A stretch of DNA of 64,000 nucleotides from Silene conica (taxonomy: Eukaryota > Streptophyta > Magnoliopsida > Caryophyllales > Caryophyllaceae), in contig CM055313.2 in NCBI GenBank assembly GCA_029255685.2, positions 44,968,079 through 45,032,078 on the forward strand, given 5' to 3'. Below are positions 48,627-58,189 of the stretch, one piece after another. Both the position numbers and the translations under genes were made by a program. The notes below the pieces were generated by a model. The model ran no database searches. It was not told the DNA's origin and saw nothing but the letters and a program-made list of their open reading frames with translations. Within the stretch, counting starts at the first letter, position 1, and each line of letters begins with the position of its first letter.

Positions 48627-51497
48627 CTATCCGCTAAAGATGCGGAAGATATCCGACCACGGCTTCTGACGGTACGCCGTAGTCTCCACAGTTTTTGCTT
48701 CAGTGGCAAAACACATCTTCTTTCCTCCATCGCAAAGCATATGCGACGGTCTCTCTTCTTGAGCCTGCCTCCTCTTCTTTTTCTCCTCTCGATCCACGAC
48801 GTCTGGATCCTCATCCTCTTCATAGCTTAGGCATCCCATTCCTCCTCTCTGGATGATGACTTCGTTCTCCTTGGGTTTCCCCAAACCAGTTCCTGCAATA
48901 GTCATAATAGAGGTGCTCTCCCTATTGCTCCCAATCTGGGGCGGAGGTGTAAAAACAGATACAGGAACAGGTAATAAAGGTGGAGAAGTAGTGATGACCT
49001 CATACTTCTTCTCAGAAGTGATAACATTACATGTGATGGGGGTCATAGCATCCTTCTTCCTATAAGATAGGCCATAGATAATAGAATGTTTGCCTACTTT
49101 GAAGGTTAGAGTTCCAGTGCCTACATCTATAATGGCACCTGCAGTGTGAAGAAAGGGTCTTCCTAGAATGATGGGTATATGGGCATCCTCTGGGATGTCC
49201 AAAACAACAAAGTCTACTGGGAAGAAAAACCTGTCAATACGCACAGGGATGTTTTCTAACACCCCTACAGGTTTCATTGAAGTGCGATCAGCCATCTGGA
49301 CCGTCATACTGGTCACTGCAAATTCGGTCATTCCTAGTTTTAAGGCAACGCTTAGGGGCATGACACTTATACTAGCACCTAGGTCGCATAAAGCCTTTTT
49401 AACTGGGAAGGTTCCTATATTACAGGGGACAGAAAAACTTCCAGGGTCCTCTAATTTATGGGGGGCAATTACATGTGTTAAATAACTAGATGACTCTTCA
49501 GTGAGAGCTACAGACTCAACCTTTTCTAGAGACCTCTTTCTTGACAAAAGCTGTCTCATGAATTTTAGATAAGAAGGAACTTGTTGAACTAATTCTAAAA
49601 TTGGAACTTGAACATTTAATGAACGAATTACATCTTTAAATTTGCCAAAAGATACCTGATCCTTTGAAGGCACGAGTCTTTCTGGGAAAGGAGCAGCTGA
49701 GGATTCGGTATTTGCAGTCCTTTTTAAAAATCTGGGGGTCTTGTCACCCCTGAAAAGAAAATCCCGTAAGTTATTCGGCAATTCTGGACGAAAGGGAACC
49801 TCAGATTCTGCTTCAGTGGTCGGTCGACCAGTATCCTCGGTCGATCGACCAGTCTCCTGTTCAGCTGATATTTTCTGATCCTGCCCCGTGGTCGGTCGAC
49901 CAGATTCTTCGGTCGGTCGACCGCCTTCACTACTACTCGCTTTTTTTTCTTTCTCAGCCCCCACTTTGGCTCCACTTCGCAGGGTCACGACGTTTAGAGT
50001 CTCCTTTTTCTGGTCCGGCTTTGTCGGAAGTTGACCCGGAGCCCTAGTATCATTCTTGCTCGCAATTTGAGCAATCTGGGACTCTAACATCTTCATTCCT
50101 GCCTCTCTAGCCTGTGACTCCTTCTGTACCAACCCAATAAGATTTTGGATAAGAGCATCTGTGTTGGGTGGTGGATTAGAAGGTGGTTGAGGGTTGAAAG
50201 GTGGTCTGTGGAAATTTTGTTTATGTGGGGGTACATAGGTGGAATTTTGCTGAGGTTGCATGTGCTGTGGGTTTTGAACATTCTGGCTTGTCCACCTTAA
50301 GTTGGGATGGACATTATTGTTATTTGGGTCATAGAAATTGTTCCCACGGTAATGCTGAAAAGCGGCACATGTTTCATTAGATGAAGTACAGAATTTTGAC
50401 ACATGCCCTTCTCCACCACACCTTTCACAAGCGAAGGGTCCGTCCTGAACGGCGTTCACTTGGTAAATTCCTCCCTTGCTTCCACTCCCTAGATCGAGTT
50501 TTCCTGCAGCCTCAAATTTTTCTAACTTGGCTGTCAAGGCCTCAATTGCTGACAGGTTGTACTCGTTTCTCCTCTGATTTCCTCTGGAAGTACCATGCTC
50601 AGCACGGTGCACATCAACATCTTCTATTAACTTGAGACCCTTAGTCTCTCCTGAATTATCCTGGAATCTTCCATTAGCTGCAGCATCTAAGTAGGCCCTA
50701 TTGTCATCATAGAGGCCATTGTAGAACTGGTTGCAAAGAAAACATTGTTCGAATCCGTGATGTGGTATGGATCGAACAAGTCTCTTGAACCTGTCCCACG
50801 CCTCGCTAAAGTCTTCATTGGGACCTTGCTTGAAATTGGTGATCTGTGCTCTTAAAGCATTTGTCTTCGATGCAGAGTAATATTTCCTGTAGAAAGCTAG
50901 GGCTAAGGTGTTCCAATCTGTAACTCCCGCAGCAGTGCGGTCAAGGTCTCTGTACCACTCTCTCGCAGAGTCCCTAAGGGAGAAGATAAACATGGTCTGT
51001 TTAATCTGGTCCTGCGTCACTCCTTCTGGGGGTGCTATAGAACATATGTAATCTGTGAAGATTTCAATATGCTTAGCTGCATCCTCATTGGCCGAGCCTC
51101 CAAATTGGTTTCTTTCAACCATAGTAATATAGGCAGGCTTGGCCTCGAATGGCTTCCCAGTACCTGCAGGTAAAGTGAACCCTTTGTATAGGTCCTTTGC
51201 CTGAGGCATAGAGTGACTGGCAATAGTAGCTTCCTCTGTCATGTTATCTTCTTCTTTCGGAAAAACTGGAAAGTAGGTTAAAGATGGTGTTTTTGGTGAA
51301 GGTGGATTGATGGGTGAATTTGGTTGTGAAGGTGGTGTTTTTGGTGAAGATGGTGGTAACTCGAAAAGGTCTTCTTGAAATAAAGAGGATGGTGACCCTC
51401 CCTCTTGATTTGCTAGAAGTTGCTTTCTTCTTTCCCTAAGAGTCCTCTCAATTTCGAGATCAAGTGGTAGGAGTTCTCCTTGAACTGACCTGCGCAT
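48627..51497 (-). CDS. Gag-protease of Athila-like element A
   Basis: 956 codons, looks whole. N-terminal region with an S/P-rich stretch (about 45-75). Gag core about 100-300 (AREWYRDLD at 178-186, FYNGLYDDNRAYL at 258-270). CCHC zinc knuckle with C357, C360, H365, C370. Gln/Asn/Pro-rich linker (385-445). GRPT/GRST repeats at 526, 533, 550 and 557. Aspartic-protease region with DLGAS at 705-709, followed by PIILGRPFLHTAGAIIDVG (775-793). These are features of Athila/Tat-type gypsy proteins. Gag would form particles, the protease would mature it. The frame ends RQKPWSDIFRIFSG, as in B, and no pol follows. Start chosen at MRRSVQGELLPL because it is the first ATG after the primer site and is shared with B. 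Confidence 0.92.
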   Translation of the reverse strand: MRRSVQGELLPLDLEIERTLRERRKQLLANQEGGSPSSLFQEDLFELPPSSPKTPPSQPNSPINPPSPKTPSLTYFPVFPKEEDNMTEEATIASHSMPQAKDLYKGFTLPAGTGKPFEAKPAYITMVERNQFGGSANEDAAKHIEIFTDYICSIAPPEGVTQDQIKQTMFIFSLRDSAREWYRDLDRTAAGVTDWNTLALAFYRKYYSASKTNALRAQITNFKQGPNEDFSEAWDRFKRLVRSIPHHGFEQCFLCNQFYNGLYDDNRAYLDAAANGRFQDNSGETKGLKLIEDVDVHRAEHGTSRGNQRRNEYNLSAIEALTAKLEKFEAAGKLDLGSGSKGGIYQVNAVQDGPFACERCGGEGHVSKFCTSSNETCAAFQHYRGNNFYDPNNNNVHPNLRWTSQNVQNPQHMQPQQNSTYVPPHKQNFHRPPFNPQPPSNPPPNTDALIQNLIGLVQKESQAREAGMKMLESQIAQIASKNDTRAPGQLPTKPDQKKETLNVVTLRSGAKVGAEKEKKASSSEGGRPTEESGRPTTGQDQKISAEQETGRSTEDTGRPTTEAESEVPFRPELPNNLRDFLFRGDKTPRFLKRTANTESSAAPFPERLVPSKDQVSFGKFKDVIRSLNVQVPILELVQQVPSYLKFMRQLLSRKRSLEKVESVALTEESSSYLTHVIAPHKLEDPGSFSVPCNIGTFPVKKALCDLGASISVMPLSVALKLGMTEFAVTSMTVQMADRTSMKPVGVLENIPVRIDRFFFPVDFVVLDIPEDAHIPIILGRPFLHTAGAIIDVGTGTLTFKVGKHSIIYGLSYRKKDAMTPITCNVITSEKKYEVITTSPPLLPVPVSVFTPPPQIGSNRESTSIMTIAGTGLGKPKENEVIIQRGGMGCLSYEEDEDPDVVDREEKKKRRQAQEERPSHMLCDGGKKMCFATEAKTVETTAYRQKPWSDIFRIFSG
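49818..49922. other. Double paired-motif module inside the gag gene of A
   Basis: Motifs start at 49818, 49839, 49890 and 49911 (offsets 0, 21, 72, 93). Being multiples of three, the offsets give GRPT/GRST residues in one frame, at protein positions 526, 533, 550 and 557. Confidence 0.88.
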
Positions 51498-51597
51498 AAG
51501 AGGAAACTACAAGAAAAAGGTGAGAAGGTTTAAGGAACAAAAAGTTCCTTAAACAAAGAGAAACAAAAAAAAAAAACAATAAACACTGGCGTCACCT

Positions 51598-51614
51598 CCC
51601 CGGCAACGGCGCCA
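51598..51614 (-). other. tRNA-Asp primer binding site of element A
   Basis: CCCCGGCAACGGCGCCA on the plus strand equals the 3' end of plant tRNA-Asp. It lies five bases inside the 5' LTR, as in B. A short leader (51498-51597) separates it from gag. Confidence 0.92.
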
Positions 51615-51619
51615 AAATT

Positions 51620-53200
51620 TGATGCCCGTCGTTGAGGGTACCAAAAATAAATTTATAATTCCTAACCTTAACAATAGATAGTGAAAGTCAGGGTCGAACC
51701 ACAAAGAGGTGGGGAATGTTTATTGTCTTAATGTTAATGTTTAAAGGTAACAAATTTGGGGGTTTGAATGATTGATTACTATATCTAAGGCAAAGATTAA
51801 AATAAACAAATAATAAAAGATGAGAATAAAATATAATAAAAGGGATGCTAGGATGTTCGGGTAATAAATAGCTAAGGTAAAATAAATCCTAAGGTCAACA
51901 TGTATTGCAGTCGCGTAAGGGGGTGTAACATATCTTTTTAGGTCTATGCTACCTAATAGCTCCTTTCGGCCTATGCTATTAGTTCCTAGGTCTCACAATT
52001 ATTGGGTGTCAACAATAAGGGTGATTCCTAAATCCCAGGTTACATACCTTTCAGCCTTGAGTAACCTATCCATCTTAAGGTGTAAACCAATGCCCTTCCC
52101 GTATCTTTCAATCTTGGGTAGGTCATTACTAACATCCTACAAGTCTCCTATTGGTCTCATTGCAGGATATTATAATTTATAAGAAAAGACGAAATAAGAA
52201 AACAGACGCGAGTGGTCGACCGACCGGCTACTCCAGTCGGCCGACCATGGCCTCGGTCGACCGACCGACTATTCCAGTCGGCCGACCGTGGTCCTGCTAC
52301 AGGTCGGGTTTTCGGATTTTATTTACCTATGCATATTATTCCCTACATCCTAACACATGAAAATTAGTTACTCATAACTGTTAAGACGAATATAAAATTG
52401 GGAATAAACATAGAGATCATAGTCAATAAACTAAGCATGCAAGATTCAAATAAAGCTTGGGATTCTAACTTAACAATTGTAATAAAAGCAATAAGAAAAA
52501 TAATGAAACTGGATCAAAGAAGAATTACCACAATTGGATTTAAGGCAGAACGGAATTAACTTTATTGAATACTTGGGAACTATTGAAAGATTACAAAACT
52601 AAAGCTTGAATAAAACTGAATATGATAAAGACTTGATACTAAAAGATTTGATAGATGAAAGATCTGATGATGAAGGATATATGATCGAAGATATATAACC
52701 CTAATCACAAGTTTGGCTTATATAGAAAGAAACTAAGAGTTTCCTAAAGACTCTAATTCTACTTTATTTCCGAAGAAATCGCATGGGCTTTAATCTGGTC
52801 GGCCGACCCGTATAACTGGTCGGTCGACCACTTCTTGCTGGGCTTCTCTTATTTCCGGCCCTTTCATGAAAATTGGATTTTATGAAAATCGGGCCTGGTC
52901 GGCCGACCCGTTTGGGTGGTCGGTCGACCGCTTCTGTACGAAAGTCTTCGGATTTCTTCTGTTTTGACTCTTGGTACTTGATTTTGACTCCAGTTGACTT
53001 TCCATTTATTCCTTAATTTAAGCTAAAGACTTGAGGATACGAATTTGGTGCTAAATCGTCTCTTTTCCGCATAAATCTGCAAAAGTGCATAAAAATACGA
53101 AAGTACACAATTTGTGGGAAATAAAGGCTAAAACATAGTAAATGAGCGACCAAATACGTGTAAAAATAGATGTAAAACATCATAAAATAGACACGTATCA
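51620..53200 (-). repeat. 5' LTR of element A
   Basis: 1581 bp with TG...CA ends and four motif pairs (first motif at 52214). Followed by the duplication GTGAG. Confidence 0.94.
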
Positions 53201-53722
53201 GTGAGCTTAACACATATCCCGATATACGACAACCGATCACGTGTCAGGTCCAGAGGTGAACTTAACACATATCCTGACACGCCACATGCAAAACACGTAA
53301 TGGGTCCAGAGGTGAACTTAACACATATCCCATCACGCGACAAACAACTCACGTATTAAGCTCAGAGGCCAGGTTAAGGCATATCTTAATACGCATCAAT
53401 ATAATAGCATCCAAAGATAGTAACTAAGTCTATAGTTCTAATCTCTTATAATTCTAAACAACACTTAATTGATCCCGGGAACTAAGTTGAGGGAGAGCCG
53501 GTTTCCCTTTCGGTTACCCGACCGGGGGGTCTCTATCCTCTCTCCGTTCCCGAACCCAATATAGTGTCGCCCGTCCTCCGGGGACCTCAAACACGCATAC
53601 AAGGTAAACGGAACGAATCTTAAACAAAACCAATCAACCGATCAACCGATCAAAAGATAAATCAATTTAAAGTAAATAGGGGCTCCCAGCCGGTTTGTGG
53701 CAGGCAGCCGGCTGACCGTCTG
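53201..53722 (-). repeat. F right LTR, fourth piece
   Basis: The last minisatellite units (to about 53370), then sequence collinear with 290-620 of the left LTR, including the AGAGCCGGTTTCCCTTTCGG core. Interrupted at 53722 by element E, where the left LTR runs on without a break at 620. Confidence 0.88.
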
Positions 53723-54794
53723 TGATGCGGATCTCTAGCTTAAGTTGATGTAGATGATCCTTCTTAAGAATTGATGTGCAGCGGAATTACACTCTTAAGA
53801 TCAATAACGAATTTGTTAGTAACTTCAAACGAAAATAACACAATATAAACGAAACAATGAACGAACGAATGATGAACGATGATGAACTTGATGAACGAAT
53901 GATGCACGATTGATGAACAATGGACTCGTGAACAACACTTGTGAACTATGGCTTATGGGCGACGGTTTGATGAACGATGGATGATGGTTGTCGATGGATA
54001 GATTGATGAATCTAACTCCTCTCTCGCAAAAGAAGAACTTCGATGTCACCCTGCAAATCAACGTCGCAAAGTCGATCCTAAAGATTAAGCACGCAAACCT
54101 AATCTATACACTCAAGCTCACAAAGAAACTTAAATTATAACTTAAATTATTTCTAAATTGTGTCAATTGTCATGGCTGGCACACCCTATTTATAGGTGTT
54201 AATAACAGTCCTAAAACAACCCTAAATAAGAAAACTAATCTTATTAGAAGTCTAAGAGACATCCTAATTTGATTATAACAACTATTCCTAATCCTACTTA
54301 GGTTCAAATACTAATTTGACTAGGATTAAGACTCCTACTCCTAACACAACTATGAATCCTATTACAAATAGGATTCCTTATCCTACTAGAATTATGAATC
54401 CTACAACAATTAGGATTCCTAGTTCCACTAGAATTGTGAAACCTACTTCTACTAGGACTCCTACTAAACTTAGGATTGTGAATCCTATTACAATTAGGAC
54501 TCCTATTTAACTTAGGATTTCCTACTTAGATTAGGAAACTCAAAACTAATTCTACTAAGACTAGGATACATATAATCCTATTCTCTTTTATTCTAACATA
54601 AACAAAATAAACTAACTACGAAACCCTAGATTTGGCCGAGTGACCTTACTCACACGTCCAAGGCTTCCTTTTGGCTCCTCTTGAACTCGTCCCATGCTAT
54701 CCTTAAGAGCCTAACTGATCCCATTCCAAGCCCATTATAGTTATGCTCCGTTTTAGGACTAAGGAACAAATTGTAGGAGGATGCTCCTGCATCA
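53723..54794 (-). repeat. 3' LTR of element E (family unassigned)
   Basis: 1072 bp, bounded by the inverted ends TGATGC...GCATCA. The second copy at 62202-63273 has the same length. The sequence just inside (54795-54815) reads AGAAGGGGAGTA on the minus strand, a polypurine tract, so E lies on the minus strand with this as its 3' LTR. The 5' LTR and target duplication are outside the window. It differs clearly from the A/B/C LTRs. Gypsy is likelier than copia, but I cannot place it. Confidence 0.7.
54313..54525. repeat. 42-bp tandem repeat with internal palindromes in E's LTR
   Basis: About five units with period 42 bp (AATCCT-type starts at 54355, 54397, 54439 and 54481). Each holds AATCCTA and TAGGATT arms that can pair. 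The period is 14 codons, which keeps a 64-codon frame open; it looks incidental. Second copy at about 62792-63005. Confidence 0.78.
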
Positions 54795-55155
54795 TACTCC
54801 CCTTCTTTTTGAAAAGTTGACCTCAATCTTTTTGTTGTGCTGCTCTTGACCGAACCATTACCACTCTACCATTGCACTTGACGAATCAATCTTGGTTCCA
54901 TAGGCTTAGGCGTAGTAGAATGAACATGAACCCCTTGCACCTTACTCCAGCCTGGTTCATACTCGATTTCTTTCATATCTCTTGCTCTATTCTAAGTTCT
55001 TTGCATCAACAACCTGTGAATCATTGGTTTTATAGCAACTGTACTCATAATAGAATTTGATGTATTAACACCACTCCTAAAGCTTATAGAAGTTCCACTC
55101 ATCATTGAATTAGGGTTCCAAGCTCGCATCCCTTCATCAATCTCCTCTTCGTGCA
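54795..55155 (-). mobile_element. Interior of element E next to its 3' LTR
   Basis: 361 bp between E's LTR and element C. On the minus strand, a frame at about 54992-55155 reads EEEIDEGMRAWNPNSMM and on to IHRLLMQRT before a stop. It could be the tail of an element protein, but I do not recognise the family. The same piece is at 63274-63634. Confidence 0.5.
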
Positions 55156-56454
55156 TGACACCCGTCGTTGAGGGGTGCCAAAGATAAGATTTATAAAACC
55201 TCAGCTTAAACATAGATAGGATAAGTCAAGGGTCGAACCACAGAGAGACAGGGTAAATTATGTTTGTGAATTTAAAGTCTATTACAAGTAACCAAAAAGG
55301 GGGGTTTGATTTGTGATTTAAACTAATAACTAAAAGGACAAAATAAACAAGAGAAATAAAATAAGGTAAAAGGAGATTAGGAACTTTGGTTCCCCATGGT
55401 CAAAACAAGTCAATGAAAGGTAAAATAATCAAATAACACAATCCCAAGGAACAAAGAATAAACCTTTAGGTCAATATTCTACCCAATCCTTACGGTCTTA
55501 GGGTTCCTAGAAAAGCACTAAACTTTCGTTCAAGGGCAATCCCAAAGTTGTTGTTAAACTAATCCTAATAATCTTTCAATCCTAAGGATCAGTTCACTAA
55601 CAACAATGGGGGATTCGTGATTCAATCATTAAACTATCAAAATCGAGTCTTTACCATGGTTCCCCTAATTCCTAATCATAAGAATTAGCTATGCATAATC
55701 TTAATCATAAAATTAACAATAACAAGAATTAAGAACATCAAAGGAACCAACATAAATAAAGATGATGATAAAAGAGAAAACATGAATTAAAGAACAACAA
55801 TGAGATGAACAACAAGATTAATTAAAGGAAAGATTAATTGTAGCAACTTACAACTTAATCGGAAAATCTAAGAACAAAGATGAAAGCTTGGTACCAAAAA
55901 TATAACTATGGAGTTCTTCTAGCATAAAGTGCTTGACAAAATAACATATTTTTTTGTTCTAATAAAAAGCTTGACCTAATTGAAGAGTTTAGGTCTCCTT
56001 AAATAAGATTAATTACAAGATTAGGAAAGTCGAAAAACACGAAACAAAAAGATCCTCGGGTCAGCTTCTGGTCGGTCGACCTGCGATGCGGGTCGGTCGA
56101 CCGCTTTGAGCATTACAAGGCTTTTATGCGAATTTGCTTAGGTCAGGGATTTGGGCTTTGGTCGGTCGACCTGCGATGCGGGTCGGTCGACCGCTTCTTG
56201 TCCATTCCAGCTTTAATCAGGCCCAATAACAACACTCGGACATGCAATCCGGATCCTTGCTCCGTATTAGTACTCAAAACAGCTTCCGAAAGGCAAATAA
56301 GGTTCAGTTTTGCCCACTTTCGCGTATTCCTACATATAAAACATAGAAATGCCAAAGTAAACCGTTTCGGGAGAAAAAGCAACTAAAAGTCATGAAAACG
56401 TAAGAAAATACGTGCCAAAAGAATAAATAAAATGCATAAAATAGGCACGTATCA
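55156..56454 (-). repeat. 3' LTR of element C
   Basis: 1299 bp with TGACACCC...CGTATCA ends. Motif pairs start at 56070 and 56160, both with the 9-base spacer TGCGATGCG and 21-bp spacing. The inner side carries the CCCCAAACCAAACC polypurine complement. Confidence 0.85.
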
Positions 56455-58189
56455 AACTCCCCAAACCAAACCTTGCTTGTCCTCAAGCAAGCACTAAGAC
56501 TCAAAAGAAAAGAAAGACTTCTAATGGAACGGATTTCATACTTTTTACAACCAAACACAACACTATGCGCAACCAAATTAATGCAACCTTCAAATATAAA
56601 CAAGCATAATGTCAAGAGCAAAACGAATTGGTCATGTTGGAATAACATGCTAAAATTTCAACCTTGCAAGACTCATTCTAATTGGACTCTCGCGGTACGC
56701 TCGAGACACTCATGAAAGCAAAGGGTCAAATGTATATATGTAAGATAAGAAGATAAATAAAAGTGAAGACTCTCACCTATCTGCGACCCGTAAGAACATG
56801 CCTGCAATCTAACATGAATAGAATCTCTACAACCGTACATATGCATTCCCACACTAAATAACCATGACACATGCCGAGGGAAATTTAGAATTGTGAGGCT
56901 CAAGGTAAGAAGGGGTTAAAATAAGTTATGGGAAGAGGGGTTAAACCGAGCTAACAACCGTCTATCTATACTATAAGATCACTTCCTTTTATTTTTTTCA
57001 TACATGCCAAGGCTCAAAGTTTTTGAGCAAAAAAATCACAATTCCTCCAAATTTTTTTTTTTTTTTTCTCTTCTCTTTTTTTTTTCAGAAAAACGACCTG
57101 TTCAATGGTCCTGGTCGACCGACCAGGGATGCAGGTCGACCGACCAGCCTTGAAAACAGGCTGATTCCAATTATTATTTTTCTCGTATCTTTTTTTTTTT
57201 TTCATTATTTTTTTCGAATCCTTTCTTTTCTTTTTCTCCTTCTACCATTCTCACAAAATCTATATTTAACAAAAGGTAAAAACCAAAGGATGGCCAAAAC
57301 AGACCCATCACTACATTACTAGCTCGGCTAGGGTAGGCAAATTTTTTAGGATGTAGCAATTGGGTAAAAAGATTCAATTTGGCTATGTGAGGATTATGGG
57401 AATAATGAGAAAGGGGGACCTCTACCACATGTGTCATCAAACCACAAATCCGAATGCATACAGGTATTAAGTAGACAAAATTCATGTTTATGCATATTGA
57501 TGTGACATGCCTCAAGAGGAGAAACTACTCACAAACCTACATGAAATCGGTCATAGATGTCACCGATTTATTAAGCTCTACTCCTTAGAATATGATGTAG
57601 CTTGCCAAGAAGAGAGTCAAGTTTAATAATTTAGCATGAAATCAACAAAAACTCGTAGATAATGCAAAAGACTAGCTTGAAAATTTTTGAAAATTGCAAG
57701 GCAAGGCAATATGTGATATGTGAGGCATAAATTGTATTCGTCCGTTCCGTCTCGACCTAAAAATTTAAGACAGAGAAGAACGCGCGACAGGGAAGAACAC
57801 GCGGCAAGAGAGGATGAAAACAAGAAAAAGACCTAAAGGAATGAAAAACAAAAGACACAAAGACAATTGCATACTCACAAAGGAGTATGCAAACACCCTC
57901 CCCCAAACCAAAACGTACAATGCCCCCATTGTGCTCATCAGCATATAACCACAGCAAAGGGATGGGGGTAGGCGGAAAAGAAGCAAACAAAGAAAGGAAA
58001 AGGAAAAAGACTAGAAACTACAAAAAGATTCTAAGGAGGAAGGAGGGGAAAACTGGAAATCTAGAGGGAAAAATTGGAAATCTAAGGGAGGAAAACACTT
58101 ACAAAAGAAATGGGGACCTCCCCAAACCGAACCAAAGAAAGGGGACCTCCCCAAACCGAACCCCAAAGAGGGTAAGGTTAAGCATGTCC
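56455..58189 (-). mobile_element. 3' noncoding part of element C
   Basis: Shares with A and B the CTCTCGCGGTACGCTCGAGA block (about 56685), a T-rich stretch (57045-57085), one motif pair (57113-57145) and the internal polypurine-like tract with hairpin (57896-57934). Near 58110-58165 the phrase GGGGACCTCCCCAAACCGAA occurs twice. No gene. Confidence 0.75.

Larger units (their letters stand above)
36721..53200 (-). mobile_element. Athila-like element A (gag-protease only), looks whole, with nested Copia
   Basis: TGATGCCCGTCG...CACGTATCA ends, flanked by GTGAG (36716-36720, 53201-53205). Without the nested Copia (37051-45393 plus its duplication) it is 8132 bp. Both LTRs are then 1581 bp with about four differences (0.25%), giving roughly 0.1-0.2 million years at usual rates. 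Order on the minus strand: 5' LTR, tRNA-Asp primer site, gag-protease open frame of 956 codons, about 2 kb noncoding, polypurine tract, 3' LTR. The coding frame looks whole, but there is no reverse transcriptase, RNase H or integrase, so mobility must have come from a partner. It is a sister of B and a more distant relative of C. Confidence 0.93.
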
